In this document: one piece after another, positions 45,969-54,155 of the stretch
How positions within the stretch are numbered: position 1 is the first letter of the stretch
How the letters are laid out: each line of letters opens with the position of its first letter
Origin: CAVUQH01 sp963774445
GTDB lineage: Bacteria; Myxococcota_A; Polyangia; Haliangiales; Haliangiaceae
Direction: 5' to 3'
Assembly (NCBI GenBank): GCA_963774445.1
Contig: CAVZFC010000019.1
Location: 1,240,001-1,304,000, forward strand
DNA: 64,000 bases
Position numbers and translations under genes: made by a program
The notes under the pieces: model-generated
The model's input: only the letters and a program-made list of their open reading frames with translations
Database searches by the model: none
What the model was told of the DNA's origin: nothing

Positions 45969-46945
45969 TACGGAAACGTCACCTCGAGACCGGCCGACGC
46001 GCGGCCGGCGACCCAGGCCGGGGTGTGCACCGTGTCGGGCGTGCCCCCGGTCACGTCGAACTCGAATCGCGGGCGCTCGAGCGGGCGCCCCACCAGCTCG
46101 ATATCTGCTCGGATTTGCCAGTGATTCGCCAGCGGCACGGCGAGCGAGGGACCGCCGCCGACCGACGGCCAGACCCAGTCGTTGGCCATGTTGGAGAAGC
46201 CGCCGAAGCCGCGCGCCCGGGTGCGTGACAGCTCGGCGAAGAGACACGCACCCAGCGACGCGCGCCGGCGCACGAGGTCGTAACAGCCGCGCAGGCCGCC
46301 GACCATGGTCGATAGATCGGCGCCGTCGTCGGCGGCGCCGTTGACGTGGGCCGCCTGCTCGAACCAGTAGGCGGCGTAGGCCTCCACGCGCCACCGCCCC
46401 AGGCGGGCGCCCAGCGCCAGGCCGACGCCGGGACCGGCTCCCGGCATCGAGCCGACGTCGCCTGCGATCAGCGCTCGCGCGGCCAGGTCGACGCCGCGCT
46501 CGTGCCGCGTGGGTGCCGCGGTCGCCACGGTAACCGGGGGCAACCTCTCGCCGTCGATCGCGGCGTCGGGCGGGCGCTCGGCGTCGTCGGTCGCGCCCTC
46601 GGGGGCGATCGCCAGCGACAGCGCCAGCGCCGCGGTCTCGGCCAGCACCGCGCAATCGCTTCCTTCCAGAGTGCGCTCGCCGCTGCCCGCGCGCGCGGTC
46701 GTGCGAATGGTCAGGCGGTAGCCGTGGCCGGCGCGCTCGACCCGCACCTCGATGTGCAGCGGCTGGGCTGCGCGCGCGCCGCCCAGCTTGGCCGTGAGCA
46801 TGGCGTCGAACGCCGCCTCGTCGGGGCAGTCAGGTGGGGCGTTCCAGGCGATGAACGGCCGTCCGTCGCCGGCCCGAACAGTCGCCGGGCGGTCGCCCGG
46901 TTGAGCGGCGGCCGGGGCTGTCGGCAGCGCGAACGCCAGCGCCAC
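45968..46945 (-). CDS. Outer-membrane beta-barrel-like protein heading the ECF sigma operon
   Basis: The protein has 325 residues from GTG 46945. A CTG at 46969 would add eight (LPRPTLIA) and give a better signal peptide; a TACAGT -10 (46976-46981) ends six bases before that CTG. Pattern: signal peptide to AAAQP, a periplasmic part with two Cys (PPDCPDEAAF and GSDCAVLAETAALALSLAIA), then alternating strands (GVGLALGARLGRWRVEAYAAYWF...LGACLFAELSR...GLEVTFP) ending in Phe-Pro. This two-part form is frequent next to sigma factors in myxobacteria. Function unknown. Confidence 0.75.
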   Translation of the reverse strand: MALAFALPTAPAAAQPGDRPATVRAGDGRPFIAWNAPPDCPDEAAFDAMLTAKLGGARAAQPLHIEVRVERAGHGYRLTIRTTARAGSGERTLEGSDCAVLAETAALALSLAIAPEGATDDAERPPDAAIDGERLPPVTVATAAPTRHERGVDLAARALIAGDVGSMPGAGPGVGLALGARLGRWRVEAYAAYWFEQAAHVNGAADDGADLSTMVGGLRGCYDLVRRRASLGACLFAELSRTRARGFGGFSNMANDWVWPSVGGGPSLAVPLANHWQIRADIELVGRPLERPRFEFDVTGGTPDTVHTPAWVAGRASAGLEVTFP

Positions 46946-46975
46946 CGCGATGAGCGTCGGGCGGGGCAGGATTCG

Positions 46976-47048
46976 ACTGTAGCACGCGCCACATCGAGCG
47001 ACCGGTCCGTCTTCGCCGCTCGGGCAGTCGCGCCAACAGCGCTATACT
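46976..47048. promoter_or_regulatory. Divergent promoters of the sigma operon and the IPT/TIG gene
   Basis: Minus strand TACAGT (46981-46976) serves the barrel-sigma-anti-sigma operon. Plus strand TATACT (47043-47048) ends nine bases before ATG 47058. Neither has a convincing -35 of the housekeeping type. Confidence 0.5.
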
Positions 47049-47057
47049 CGCGCCCAG

Positions 47058-49130
47058 ATGCGGATCGGGCTCGTGGCGGCGGTGGCGTTGTGCGGCTGTT
47101 CGGCGACCGGCATCGGCGGTGACGCCGGCCGGCCCGCCGACGCCGGCCCGAGCAGCGACGCCTTCGATCTGCCCGACGCCCACCCCGGCGGCCTGGCGAT
47201 TCAGTTCATCGATCCGGACCACGGGCCGTACAGCGGCGGCACCGAGGTGCAGATCCGCGGCGCCGGCTTTCGCGACGGCGCCGACGTTCGCTTCGGCGGC
47301 CGCTCGGTCGAGCCGAACGACCTGCAGGTGATCGACAGCCGCCGCATCACCGTGCTGACGCCGCCCGGCGACCCCGGGCCGGCCGACGTCGAGGTCGAGG
47401 TCGGCGGCGACGTCGCCACCCTGCCCGGCGCCTTCACCTACGAGGCGATGACGGTGTCGCCCACCTCCGGCTCGGTCGCCGGCGGCACCTACGTCACCCT
47501 CAGCGGCTTCGGCACCGGCTGGGACGCCACCACCACGGTCACCTTCGACGGCGTGGCGCTGGACTCGCCGCAGGTGCTCAACCAGACCACCATCGTCGGC
47601 TACACCCCACCCGGCACCGCCGGCACCGCCGACATCCGCGTCACCACCGGCTCGACCACCGCCCTGGCCAGGCGCGCCTACACCTACCTGGCCACCGCCG
47701 ATCCGTTCTTCGGCGGCATGGGCGGCGGGCCGATGAACGGCACCCTCAACGTCGTCGTGGTCAACAACAACACCGGCGACGGCGTGCCCAATGCCTTCGT
47801 CGCGGTCGGCAATCCGGACACGACGCCGTTCAAGGGACGCACCGACGCCCTCGGACAGATTACCTTCAGCGACCCGGCGCTGACCGGCAAGCAGGATCTG
47901 GTCGCCGCCGCCGTCGGCTACGAGGTGGCGATGTTCGAGCAGTTCGACGCCCGCGACATCACCGTCTTCTTGCGCCAGCCGCCGCCGCCGCCGATGGGGC
48001 CGCTGCCACCGGCGCCGCAGATCGGCCACATCTTCGGCCACATCCTGTTCGGCGACGCGGTGTCGCTGGGCTCGCCCAACTGGGATCTGGTGCCCGAGCC
48101 GCGCACGCCGACCGAGCGCAAGCGCGCCTACGTCACCACCACCTCGCCCAGCATGTTCTCCACCAGCTACGCGCCCAACGGCTGGATCGACTACCAGTAC
48201 GATCCGAACGTCACCGCCTGGGCGTTCGACGTCTGGGCGCGGCCGTCGGCAGTGGCGGTGGTGGCGGTCGCCGGCCTGTACGACTCGGCCAAGGATCCGT
48301 CGGGCGGCGGCGTCTCCGGCTTCGAGCCGTTCGCCATGGGCGTCTCGCGCGGGATCCTGGTCGGCCCGGGCGAGGACGTCGTCGGCGTCAACGTCGTGGT
48401 CAACACCCCGCTCGACACCGCCATCGGCGTCACCCTGGACCATCCGCCGCCGCTCGGCTCGCCCGGCTGGGCCGGCCCCGACAACTACACCATCCGCCCG
48501 TTCGTCAACTTCGGCGGCGAGGGGATGATCCACATGAACGAGAACGGCCTGCCGATCCCGCCCGCGCCGGAGCGGCGGCCCAACATCTACCCGTTCCTGC
48601 CCGGCTCGCAGTCGATCCTCCTGCCGGCGATGGCGCCGCTCCTCAGCCGCCTGTCGGACGGCTCGTACGGCTTCATCGCGGGCGCCTACACCGGCGACGG
48701 CAACGCCCCCTACTCGGTGCGCGTCGCCCGCGGCTACGACGACATCACCGCGCCGCTGACCATCGGCGACTTCCTGCCGGTGCCGCGGCCCAAAGATCCA
48801 CGCCCCAACAGCGTGGCGTCGCGCGATCACCTCGAGATCAGCCTCGACGGCGACACCACCGGCCAGCCGACCTTCTACATCCACCTCCTGTCCAACGGCG
48901 ACGGCGACCAGCTCTACCGCATCATCTCCCGCGGCGACGTCCTGGACGTCAACATCCCCGACCTCACCGCCGAGGGGATGCCGCCGCTGCCCAGCGGTGA
49001 GGATATCTCGTGGACCTTCTGGTCGATCCAGGTGCCCGGGGGCAGCTTCGATCAGTTCACCTACCGCCAGCTGTCGGCCCTCTACTGGAGCGCGTACGCC
49101 GCCGACTCCTACTGGGTGCAGTTCCCCTAG
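47058..49130 (+). CDS. Large surface lipoprotein with IPT/TIG domains
   Basis: The protein has 690 residues. Lipoprotein signal MRIGLVAAVALCGC, then an Ala/Asp/Pro linker. Two IPT/TIG immunoglobulin-like domains follow (about 52-133: DHGPYSGGTEVQIRGAGF; about 134-215: MTVSPTSGSVAGGTYVTLSG). Next is a carboxypeptidase-regulatory-like domain (LNVVVVNNNTGDGVPNAFVA), and a long beta-rich C-terminal part with no recognised fold. Probably exported to the cell surface. TATACT lies nine bases before the ATG. It is followed by another large lipoprotein gene 26 bases on, so the two may share a transcript. Confidence 0.85.
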   Translation: MRIGLVAAVALCGCSATGIGGDAGRPADAGPSSDAFDLPDAHPGGLAIQFIDPDHGPYSGGTEVQIRGAGFRDGADVRFGGRSVEPNDLQVIDSRRITVLTPPGDPGPADVEVEVGGDVATLPGAFTYEAMTVSPTSGSVAGGTYVTLSGFGTGWDATTTVTFDGVALDSPQVLNQTTIVGYTPPGTAGTADIRVTTGSTTALARRAYTYLATADPFFGGMGGGPMNGTLNVVVVNNNTGDGVPNAFVAVGNPDTTPFKGRTDALGQITFSDPALTGKQDLVAAAVGYEVAMFEQFDARDITVFLRQPPPPPMGPLPPAPQIGHIFGHILFGDAVSLGSPNWDLVPEPRTPTERKRAYVTTTSPSMFSTSYAPNGWIDYQYDPNVTAWAFDVWARPSAVAVVAVAGLYDSAKDPSGGGVSGFEPFAMGVSRGILVGPGEDVVGVNVVVNTPLDTAIGVTLDHPPPLGSPGWAGPDNYTIRPFVNFGGEGMIHMNENGLPIPPAPERRPNIYPFLPGSQSILLPAMAPLLSRLSDGSYGFIAGAYTGDGNAPYSVRVARGYDDITAPLTIGDFLPVPRPKDPRPNSVASRDHLEISLDGDTTGQPTFYIHLLSNGDGDQLYRIISRGDVLDVNIPDLTAEGMPPLPSGEDISWTFWSIQVPGGSFDQFTYRQLSALYWSAYAADSYWVQFP

Positions 49131-49156
49131 CGCGCACCGATGTCGCGCCCGTGCCG

Positions 49157-51094
49157 ATGATCGCCCACGCCCCCACCCGTCTCCTCGCGCTCGCCCTGAC
49201 GCTCGGCGCCTGCAGCTCGCCCGGCCCGACCGGCGACGTTTGCAAGCCGGGCGCCCAGCGCTGCCAGGAGAACGCGTACCAGGAGTGCGCCGACGACGGC
49301 GAGGGCTGGGTGACGCGGGCTGCTTGTGGCGACAGCGACCAGGTCTGCGTGGTCGGCGAGGGCTGCCTGGCCTGCCAGCCCGACATTCGCACCTGTGGTG
49401 ACGACGGCTTTCAGATCCTCCGCTGCAGCCCCGACGGCAGCCACTACGATCCGATCGCCGCGTGCGACCCGGCCAACGACGAGGTCTGTTACGGCGGCTC
49501 GTGCCTCAACGCCTGCCAGCTGGCGGCCGACTCGCGCAGCTACGAGGGCTGCGACTATTACCCCGTCAACCTCGACAACGCGGTGGTCTCCGACCAGGGG
49601 ACCGCGGCGGCGCAGCAGTTCTCGGTGGTGCTGTCCAACGCCAGCCAGCTGACCGCGCGGGTGCAGGTCGAGATCTGGTGCACTGCCGAAGACGCCGCCA
49701 ATCCGGTGTTCGGCTGCACCGAAGGCCAGCCGTGGGTCGTCAACGAGTTTCCCGTCGCCCCCGGCGGCTTGAAGATCGTCGATCTCGATCCGCGCGAGGT
49801 CGACGGCACCAGCGCGCCGGAGCTCAACGACGGCCCCGGCACCTTCCGCTCCAAGCACGCCTTCCACATCGTCTCCAGCGCGCCACTCATCGCCTACCAG
49901 TTCAACCCGCTGGAGAACGTCAACGTCTTCTCCAACGACGCGTCGCTGCTGTTGCCGACCGACGCGCTGGCCGATCGCTACATGGTGCTGTCGTGGCCGC
50001 AGACCCTGGCCACCACCGACGACGGTATGACCAACGCAGGCATCGACCTGCGCGCGTTCCTTACCATCGTCGGCGCCGCGGACGACACCTTCGTCACCGT
50101 GCGCCTGACTACCGGCATCCTCGGTGGCGCCGACATCCCGGAAGCGGCGACCGGCGACACCATCACCTTCAACCTCGATCGCTTCGAGGTGGTCAACCTC
50201 GAGACCGACGACTTCAACGCCGATTTCACCGGCACCACGGTCGAGTCCGACGACGTCACCAAGCCGGTGGCGGTCTTCACCGGCAGCGAGGCTTCCGACG
50301 TGCCGCGGTTCGACTCGTTCCTCGAGCGCAGCTGCTGCGCCGACCACATGGAGCAGCAGCTGTTCCCCGAGGCCGAGCTGGGCACGCAGTTCGTGGCGGT
50401 CAAGACCCCGCTCCGCTCCAAGTACGTCAACGCCGCCGGCTGGGACGTGGCGGTGGTTCCGGACGAGCCGGAGTACTGGCGGATCGTGGCGACCCGCGAG
50501 GACACCTCGGTGTCAACCAACCTGCCGGCGCCCAACGACCACTTCTTCCTCCAGCGCGGGCAGTCGGTGATCTTCGACAGCGAGCGCGACTTCGTCGTGT
50601 CGTCGACCGGGCCGATCGCCTTCGGCCAGTTCCCGGTCGGCCAGCAGGCCACCGGCATCCCGTCGACGCTGATGAACGGCGACCGCCCTCCCGGCGGCGA
50701 CCCGTCGTTCATCCTGGTGCCGCCGGTGCAGCAGTGGCGCTCGAGCTACCTGTTCCTGGTGCCCAACAAGTACGCCTTCGACTTCTTGCTCCTGGCGGTG
50801 CCGGTCGGCACGACGCTGTTTTACGACGGCTTCTTGCTCGAGACCGTGCTGCCCGACTGCGAGTACGAGCCGATCGGCACCCTCACCGACGGCAGCGTGA
50901 CCACCGAGTACGAGGCGATCCGCTGCCCGCTGTCGGCGCCGACGCCGGCGGGACCCGGGCTGCAGGACGACGGCGTTCACACCCTCGAGAGCGCTGGCGG
51001 CGAGCCGTTCGGCCTGGTGGTTTGGGGCTGGGACAGCTACGTCTCGTACGGCTACCCGGGCGGCAGCAACGCCGCCCTCATCAACATCAACTGA
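49157..51094 (+). CDS. Surface lipoprotein with IgGFc-binding-like domain
   Basis: The protein has 645 residues. Lipoprotein signal MIAHAPTRLLALALTLGAC. A Cys-rich N-terminal region (about 30-130; CKPGAQRCQENAYQECADDG, CLACQPDIRTCGDDG) resembles small disulfide repeats. The main part from about residue 135 (YYPVNLDNAVVSDQGTAAAQ...IAYQFNPLENVNVFSNDAS LLLPTDAL...VLSWPQTLA) is the IgGFc_binding-like fold of secreted bacterial proteins, ending ALININ. ATG 49157 was chosen because the lipobox then follows at normal distance. Likely an adhesin or surface-exposed protein; the partner is unknown. Confidence 0.87.
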   Translation: MIAHAPTRLLALALTLGACSSPGPTGDVCKPGAQRCQENAYQECADDGEGWVTRAACGDSDQVCVVGEGCLACQPDIRTCGDDGFQILRCSPDGSHYDPIAACDPANDEVCYGGSCLNACQLAADSRSYEGCDYYPVNLDNAVVSDQGTAAAQQFSVVLSNASQLTARVQVEIWCTAEDAANPVFGCTEGQPWVVNEFPVAPGGLKIVDLDPREVDGTSAPELNDGPGTFRSKHAFHIVSSAPLIAYQFNPLENVNVFSNDASLLLPTDALADRYMVLSWPQTLATTDDGMTNAGIDLRAFLTIVGAADDTFVTVRLTTGILGGADIPEAATGDTITFNLDRFEVVNLETDDFNADFTGTTVESDDVTKPVAVFTGSEASDVPRFDSFLERSCCADHMEQQLFPEAELGTQFVAVKTPLRSKYVNAAGWDVAVVPDEPEYWRIVATREDTSVSTNLPAPNDHFFLQRGQSVIFDSERDFVVSSTGPIAFGQFPVGQQATGIPSTLMNGDRPPGGDPSFILVPPVQQWRSSYLFLVPNKYAFDFLLLAVPVGTTLFYDGFLLETVLPDCEYEPIGTLTDGSVTTEYEAIRCPLSAPTPAGPGLQDDGVHTLESAGGEPFGLVVWGWDSYVSYGYPGGSNAALININ

Positions 51095-51158
51095 CCCAGG
51101 TCGACTGAATCGTTCGGCCGCCTCGCGCGTTGGTACGGCAGGCAGGAGGATTCGAGTC

Positions 51159-51365
51159 GTGGAATTGCGCGCATTCGCGGTTTGTCGCCGCTGTTACGAA
51201 GCCCATCCGGCGTCGCTGGATTGTCCCTACTGCGCCGGCATCTGGCCGCGCGAAGGCGAGGTGGGCGGGCAGACGCTGCCCGGCTTTGCCGCTCCCGCGG
51301 ACCGGGTGACCGCGGTCGCCGAGCCGTCCTCGAGCCGGGCCGTACCTTTGTCATCGCGGCGTTAG
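51159..51365 (+). CDS. Small zinc-ribbon-like protein
   Basis: The frame gives 68 residues. A GTG start is preceded by GGAGG nine bases upstream. Two CxxC pairs (CRRC and CPYC, residues 9-12 and 22-25) form a probable zinc ribbon; the rest is Pro/Ala/Ser-rich and disordered. No partner or function is evident. It starts 64 bases after the IgGFc-like gene and may be read through from it. Confidence 0.6.
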   Translation: MELRAFAVCRRCYEAHPASLDCPYCAGIWPREGEVGGQTLPGFAAPADRVTAVAEPSSSRAVPLSSRR

Positions 51366-51663
51366 CGCGCCGTGTCCGGTAGGCTCCCGACAGGGGCCGA
51401 GGTGACAGTTGGCCGGCTCACCCCCACCGACAAGGTGCGGCGGTGCGGGTGCTCTCGGTACGGACCGCCACATGTGCGTGCCGCAGGGTGGCAACTAGTT
51501 TCGACTCTCCGAACGTACCGGGAAATACCTTCCTGGAAATCGCCGTGCCTGTCGGAACAGGAGATACAGGCGCTGTCGCCCCGGCGGCGACAGGACTCCG
51601 AAGGCGCTGGCCGTCCGGACCTGCTCTTGCTTTCTCGACCCGTGCCGCCGGGCAGGAGGAAGT
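51366..51663 (+). other. Non-coding leader region of the cytochrome gene
   Basis: No convincing gene on either strand. Two adjacent perfect hairpins: CCTGT/ACAGG (51548-51561) and CTGTCGCC/GGCGACAG (51573-51593). A TACCTT -10-like element at 51526-51531 sits between two GGAAAT copies (51521-51526 and 51535-51540). If transcription starts near 51538, the leader is about 125 bases and contains both hairpins before the AGGAGGAA Shine-Dalgarno. Confidence 0.4.
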
Positions 51664-53208
51664 ATGTTCAGACCGCTCTCAGGATCCGTTTTCTCGGCGA
51701 TCGCCATCGCCGCTGCGCTGGGTGCGTCGGGTTGTATGGTCGGAGCTTCGGGCCCCGAGCAGTCGACCGACGACGGCACCGGAGCATTGGCTTCGTGGAA
51801 CACCTCGACCCGTCACGGCTTCGAGGTCTGGTTCAACAACACGTACGGCGGCGAGAAATTCTTCGCCTTCCTGGCCCACAACCCCGATGAGTCCCACCGG
51901 ATCCAGGTTGGCTTCGACGCGGTGGTCAACACGCCGCGCAACGTTCGCTTCGACACCTGGGGCGTGATCAACGACCCGGGCTGCAGCGCCAATCCCGACG
52001 GCGGGCCCGACATCTGCGGCGATCCCGAGGGCAGCGGCGTCATCGGCATCCGCAAGAAGGTCCAGGCCGACGGCACCGTGCTCTACGGCGTTGCCTGCGC
52101 CGCGTGCCACGCCGGCTTCAGCCCGGTGCTCCCGCCGAAGGATCCCAACGATCCCAAGTGGTGGAACATCCACCCGTCGATCGGCAACCAGTATCTCGAT
52201 CTGGGCGCCATCTTCGCCGCCAACCTGGCGCCGACCGACCCGCGCGCGCTGATGTTCGCCGCCTGGCCCAAGGGCGCCGTCAACACCACGCTCCTGTTCA
52301 GCGACGACATCATGAACCCGGGCGTCATCACGGCGTTCTGGGATCACGCCGACCGGCCGACGTTCGACGTCGGAACGGGAACGTCGCAGCTGCGCAACGG
52401 CCAGGGCGGCGAGGACGACGTCGGCGGCCCGCTGGCGGCGACCCGCGTCTACACCAATATCGGTGTCTGCTTCGCCGAGTGCACGGCGCCCGCCGTCGCC
52501 ACCGGTACGCCGATCGACGTCGATGCCTGCCGGCAGAATTGCCCCGACTTCCCGCCGCAGAAGGACCTGGACGACCTGGCCGCCTTCCTCGACTCGATCC
52601 GGGCGCCCCGCTACCCCGGGCGGCGCGAGCGCGACCGCGCGAAGTACAACCGCGGCGAGCAGGTCTTCGCCGACAACTGCGCCAGCTGCCACGACAACTC
52701 CAACCGCGCGCTGACCAACGATCAGGTCATCTCGCTGGCCGCGGACCCCAGCCAGAACACCAACACCTGCCGCTCGCTGACCAGCAACTGGGAGCGCGGC
52801 AAGCTGTGGGCGAACTTCTCGTCGGAGGTCTACAAGCTGCGCGTCGAGACCGGCGCCCGCGGCTACCGCGTGATGCCGCTCACCGGCATCTGGGCGACGG
52901 CTCCGTTCCTGCACAATCAGTCGATCGGCGGCTGGGCGCCGGCCGATGCCTCGTTCAGGGAGCGCGGCGCGGTCTACGAGGACGCCATGCGCGAGCTCTT
53001 GAGCGCCGACCGCGTGCCCAAGATGAACGTCCTGCCGTTCGCGCTGGGGCCGTTCCCCGCGGGCACGCCGCTGACGTATGTCTTCAGCCGCGACGCCGCC
53101 GGCAACCTCCTGTGCGCCGACGCCATCGAGAACCATGGACACTACTACGGGTCCGACTTGTCGAACGACGACAAGGAGGCGCTGATCCACTGGCTCAAGT
53201 TCCAGTAG
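51664..53208 (+). CDS. Di-haem c-type cytochrome lipoprotein (peroxidase/RoxA-like)
   Basis: The protein has 514 residues. Lipoprotein-type signal MFRPLSGSVFSAIAIAAALG followed by ASGC. Two haem c motifs: CAACH (about 145-149) and CASCH (about 339-343). The C-terminal region has GYRVMPLTGIWATAPFLHNQS, the conserved patch of the RoxA/cytochrome-c-peroxidase-like group. The axial Met and haem arrangement cannot be settled by eye. It probably acts in the periplasm in electron transfer or oxidative cleavage; the substrate is unknown. AGGAGGAA lies right before the ATG. No other cytochrome or oxidase gene is near. Confidence 0.88.
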   Translation: MFRPLSGSVFSAIAIAAALGASGCMVGASGPEQSTDDGTGALASWNTSTRHGFEVWFNNTYGGEKFFAFLAHNPDESHRIQVGFDAVVNTPRNVRFDTWGVINDPGCSANPDGGPDICGDPEGSGVIGIRKKVQADGTVLYGVACAACHAGFSPVLPPKDPNDPKWWNIHPSIGNQYLDLGAIFAANLAPTDPRALMFAAWPKGAVNTTLLFSDDIMNPGVITAFWDHADRPTFDVGTGTSQLRNGQGGEDDVGGPLAATRVYTNIGVCFAECTAPAVATGTPIDVDACRQNCPDFPPQKDLDDLAAFLDSIRAPRYPGRRERDRAKYNRGEQVFADNCASCHDNSNRALTNDQVISLAADPSQNTNTCRSLTSNWERGKLWANFSSEVYKLRVETGARGYRVMPLTGIWATAPFLHNQSIGGWAPADASFRERGAVYEDAMRELLSADRVPKMNVLPFALGPFPAGTPLTYVFSRDAAGNLLCADAIENHGHYYGSDLSNDDKEALIHWLKFQ

Positions 53209-53296
53209 CGCGACGCGCGTAGCTGGAGATGTTTCCCGTCGCCGCGGGTTGCGTGGTCGTTGGCCGCGCGACCCGCGGCGCGTTAGTCTGGGCGCC

Positions 53297-53776
53297 ATGG
53301 AGATTCGGCAGTCACGGGAGGATGAGCTCGCGGCGCTGCTCGATTTCCACCGCGCTCTCGACGAGCACGTGACCGCGGCCAACCCGCGGCTGTGGCGGGC
53401 GCCCCCGGTGACGGTCAACTACTACCGCGAGCGGCTGGGAAACGAGGACCATCGAGTGCTGGTCGCCGACGACGGCGAGAGGCTCGTCGGCTATGCCGTC
53501 GGCCGCGTGGCGGTACGCCCGGCGCGGCCGGTGCTGGTCGGCTCGATCGACCACGCGTACGTCGCGCCCGAGCGGCGCTGCCACGGTGTTGGGCACGCGC
53601 TCATCGCCGGGCTCATGACCTTCTTCGACAAGCGCGGCGTGCTCGACGTGACGCTGTTGGTGGCCGCGGGGAATCGCGAGGGCGAGCGCTTCTGGTACAG
53701 CCTCGGGTTCGAGCCAATGCTGATCAAGGCCAACGCGAGGCCGCAGGCGATTCGCGACGCGCTCGGGCGCGAGTAA
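53297..53776 (+). CDS. GNAT-family N-acetyltransferase
   Basis: The protein has 159 residues. N-terminal MEIRQSREDELAALLDFHRA, central HRVLVADDGERLVGYAVGRV, acetyl-CoA segment HAYVAPERRCHGVGHALIAG (R/Q-x-x-G-x-G/A variant RCHGVG) and C-terminal EGERFWYSLGFEPM. Target unknown. TAGTCT (53284-53289) ends seven bases before the ATG; no Shine-Dalgarno. Confidence 0.9.
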   Translation: MEIRQSREDELAALLDFHRALDEHVTAANPRLWRAPPVTVNYYRERLGNEDHRVLVADDGERLVGYAVGRVAVRPARPVLVGSIDHAYVAPERRCHGVGHALIAGLMTFFDKRGVLDVTLLVAAGNREGERFWYSLGFEPMLIKANARPQAIRDALGRE

Positions 53777-53787
53777 GCGCGAGGGCC

Positions 53788-53869
53788 AGGGCTTTGTCAC
53801 CGGTCACCCTGAGCGGAGGGCGAGGGCGAGGGCGAGGGCTTTGTCACCGGTCACCCTGAGCGGAGGGCG
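53788..53869. repeat. Two 35-bp direct repeats related to the 9.3-kb inverted repeat
   Basis: An identical 35-base unit occurs at 53788-53822 and 53835-53869 (period 47), with core TCACCGGTCACCCTGAGCGG. Between and before the units are GAGGGC repeats. Directly after the second copy GGGCGC-GGA-GCGCCC can form a hairpin (about 53865-53879). The CCGGTCxCCCTGAGC core is shared with 9325-9389, so these are probably degenerate copies of one dispersed element, again in a convergent gap. Confidence 0.8.
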
Positions 53870-53932
53870 CGGAGCGCCCGGAGTTGACTATGTAGTGGCG
53901 GTCGGGTCAAGCTCGTCTGCTGAGGCGGTCGT

Positions 53933-54109
53933 TCAGCGCTGTCGGCGGGCTCGGACCCAGCCGCCGAGCGCGCTGGCGCCGACGAGGGCCAGGATCGTCA
54001 CGACGACGCTCTCGCCGCCGGTGACCGCCAGGATCACGGCCGTGCTGATCAGGCCGAGGCCGACGATCAGCGCCAGCCACAGTCCAACGCCGCTGCCCTC
54101 GTCACTCAT
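53933..54109 (-). CDS. Small membrane protein, two predicted spans
   Basis: The frame gives 58 residues from an ATG: a short polar start (MSDEGSGVG), helix 1 (LWLALIVGLGLISTAVILAV), a polar turn (TGGES), helix 2 (VVVTILALVGASALGGWV) and a basic end (RARRQR). Charge pattern fits a hairpin with both ends in the cytoplasm. No Shine-Dalgarno. No family recognised. Confidence 0.55.
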   Translation of the reverse strand: MSDEGSGVGLWLALIVGLGLISTAVILAVTGGESVVVTILALVGASALGGWVRARRQR

Positions 54110-54155
54110 GGGGCGAAGAGAGCACGCGCTCAGGGAGTGGGCAAGCCCGGCTCCG

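Noticed and set aside
51573..51593. Leader hairpins of the cytochrome gene as a known riboswitch
   Set aside because: No match to any riboswitch core that I recognise; only simple stems.
51372..51890. 172-codon plus-strand frame before and into the cytochrome gene
   Set aside because: No protein-like pattern, and it overlaps the cytochrome signal peptide, which has a strong Shine-Dalgarno.
53781..53880. Repeats at 53.8 kb as a CRISPR array
   Set aside because: Only two units, spacer is low-complexity GAGGGC, and no cas gene is present.
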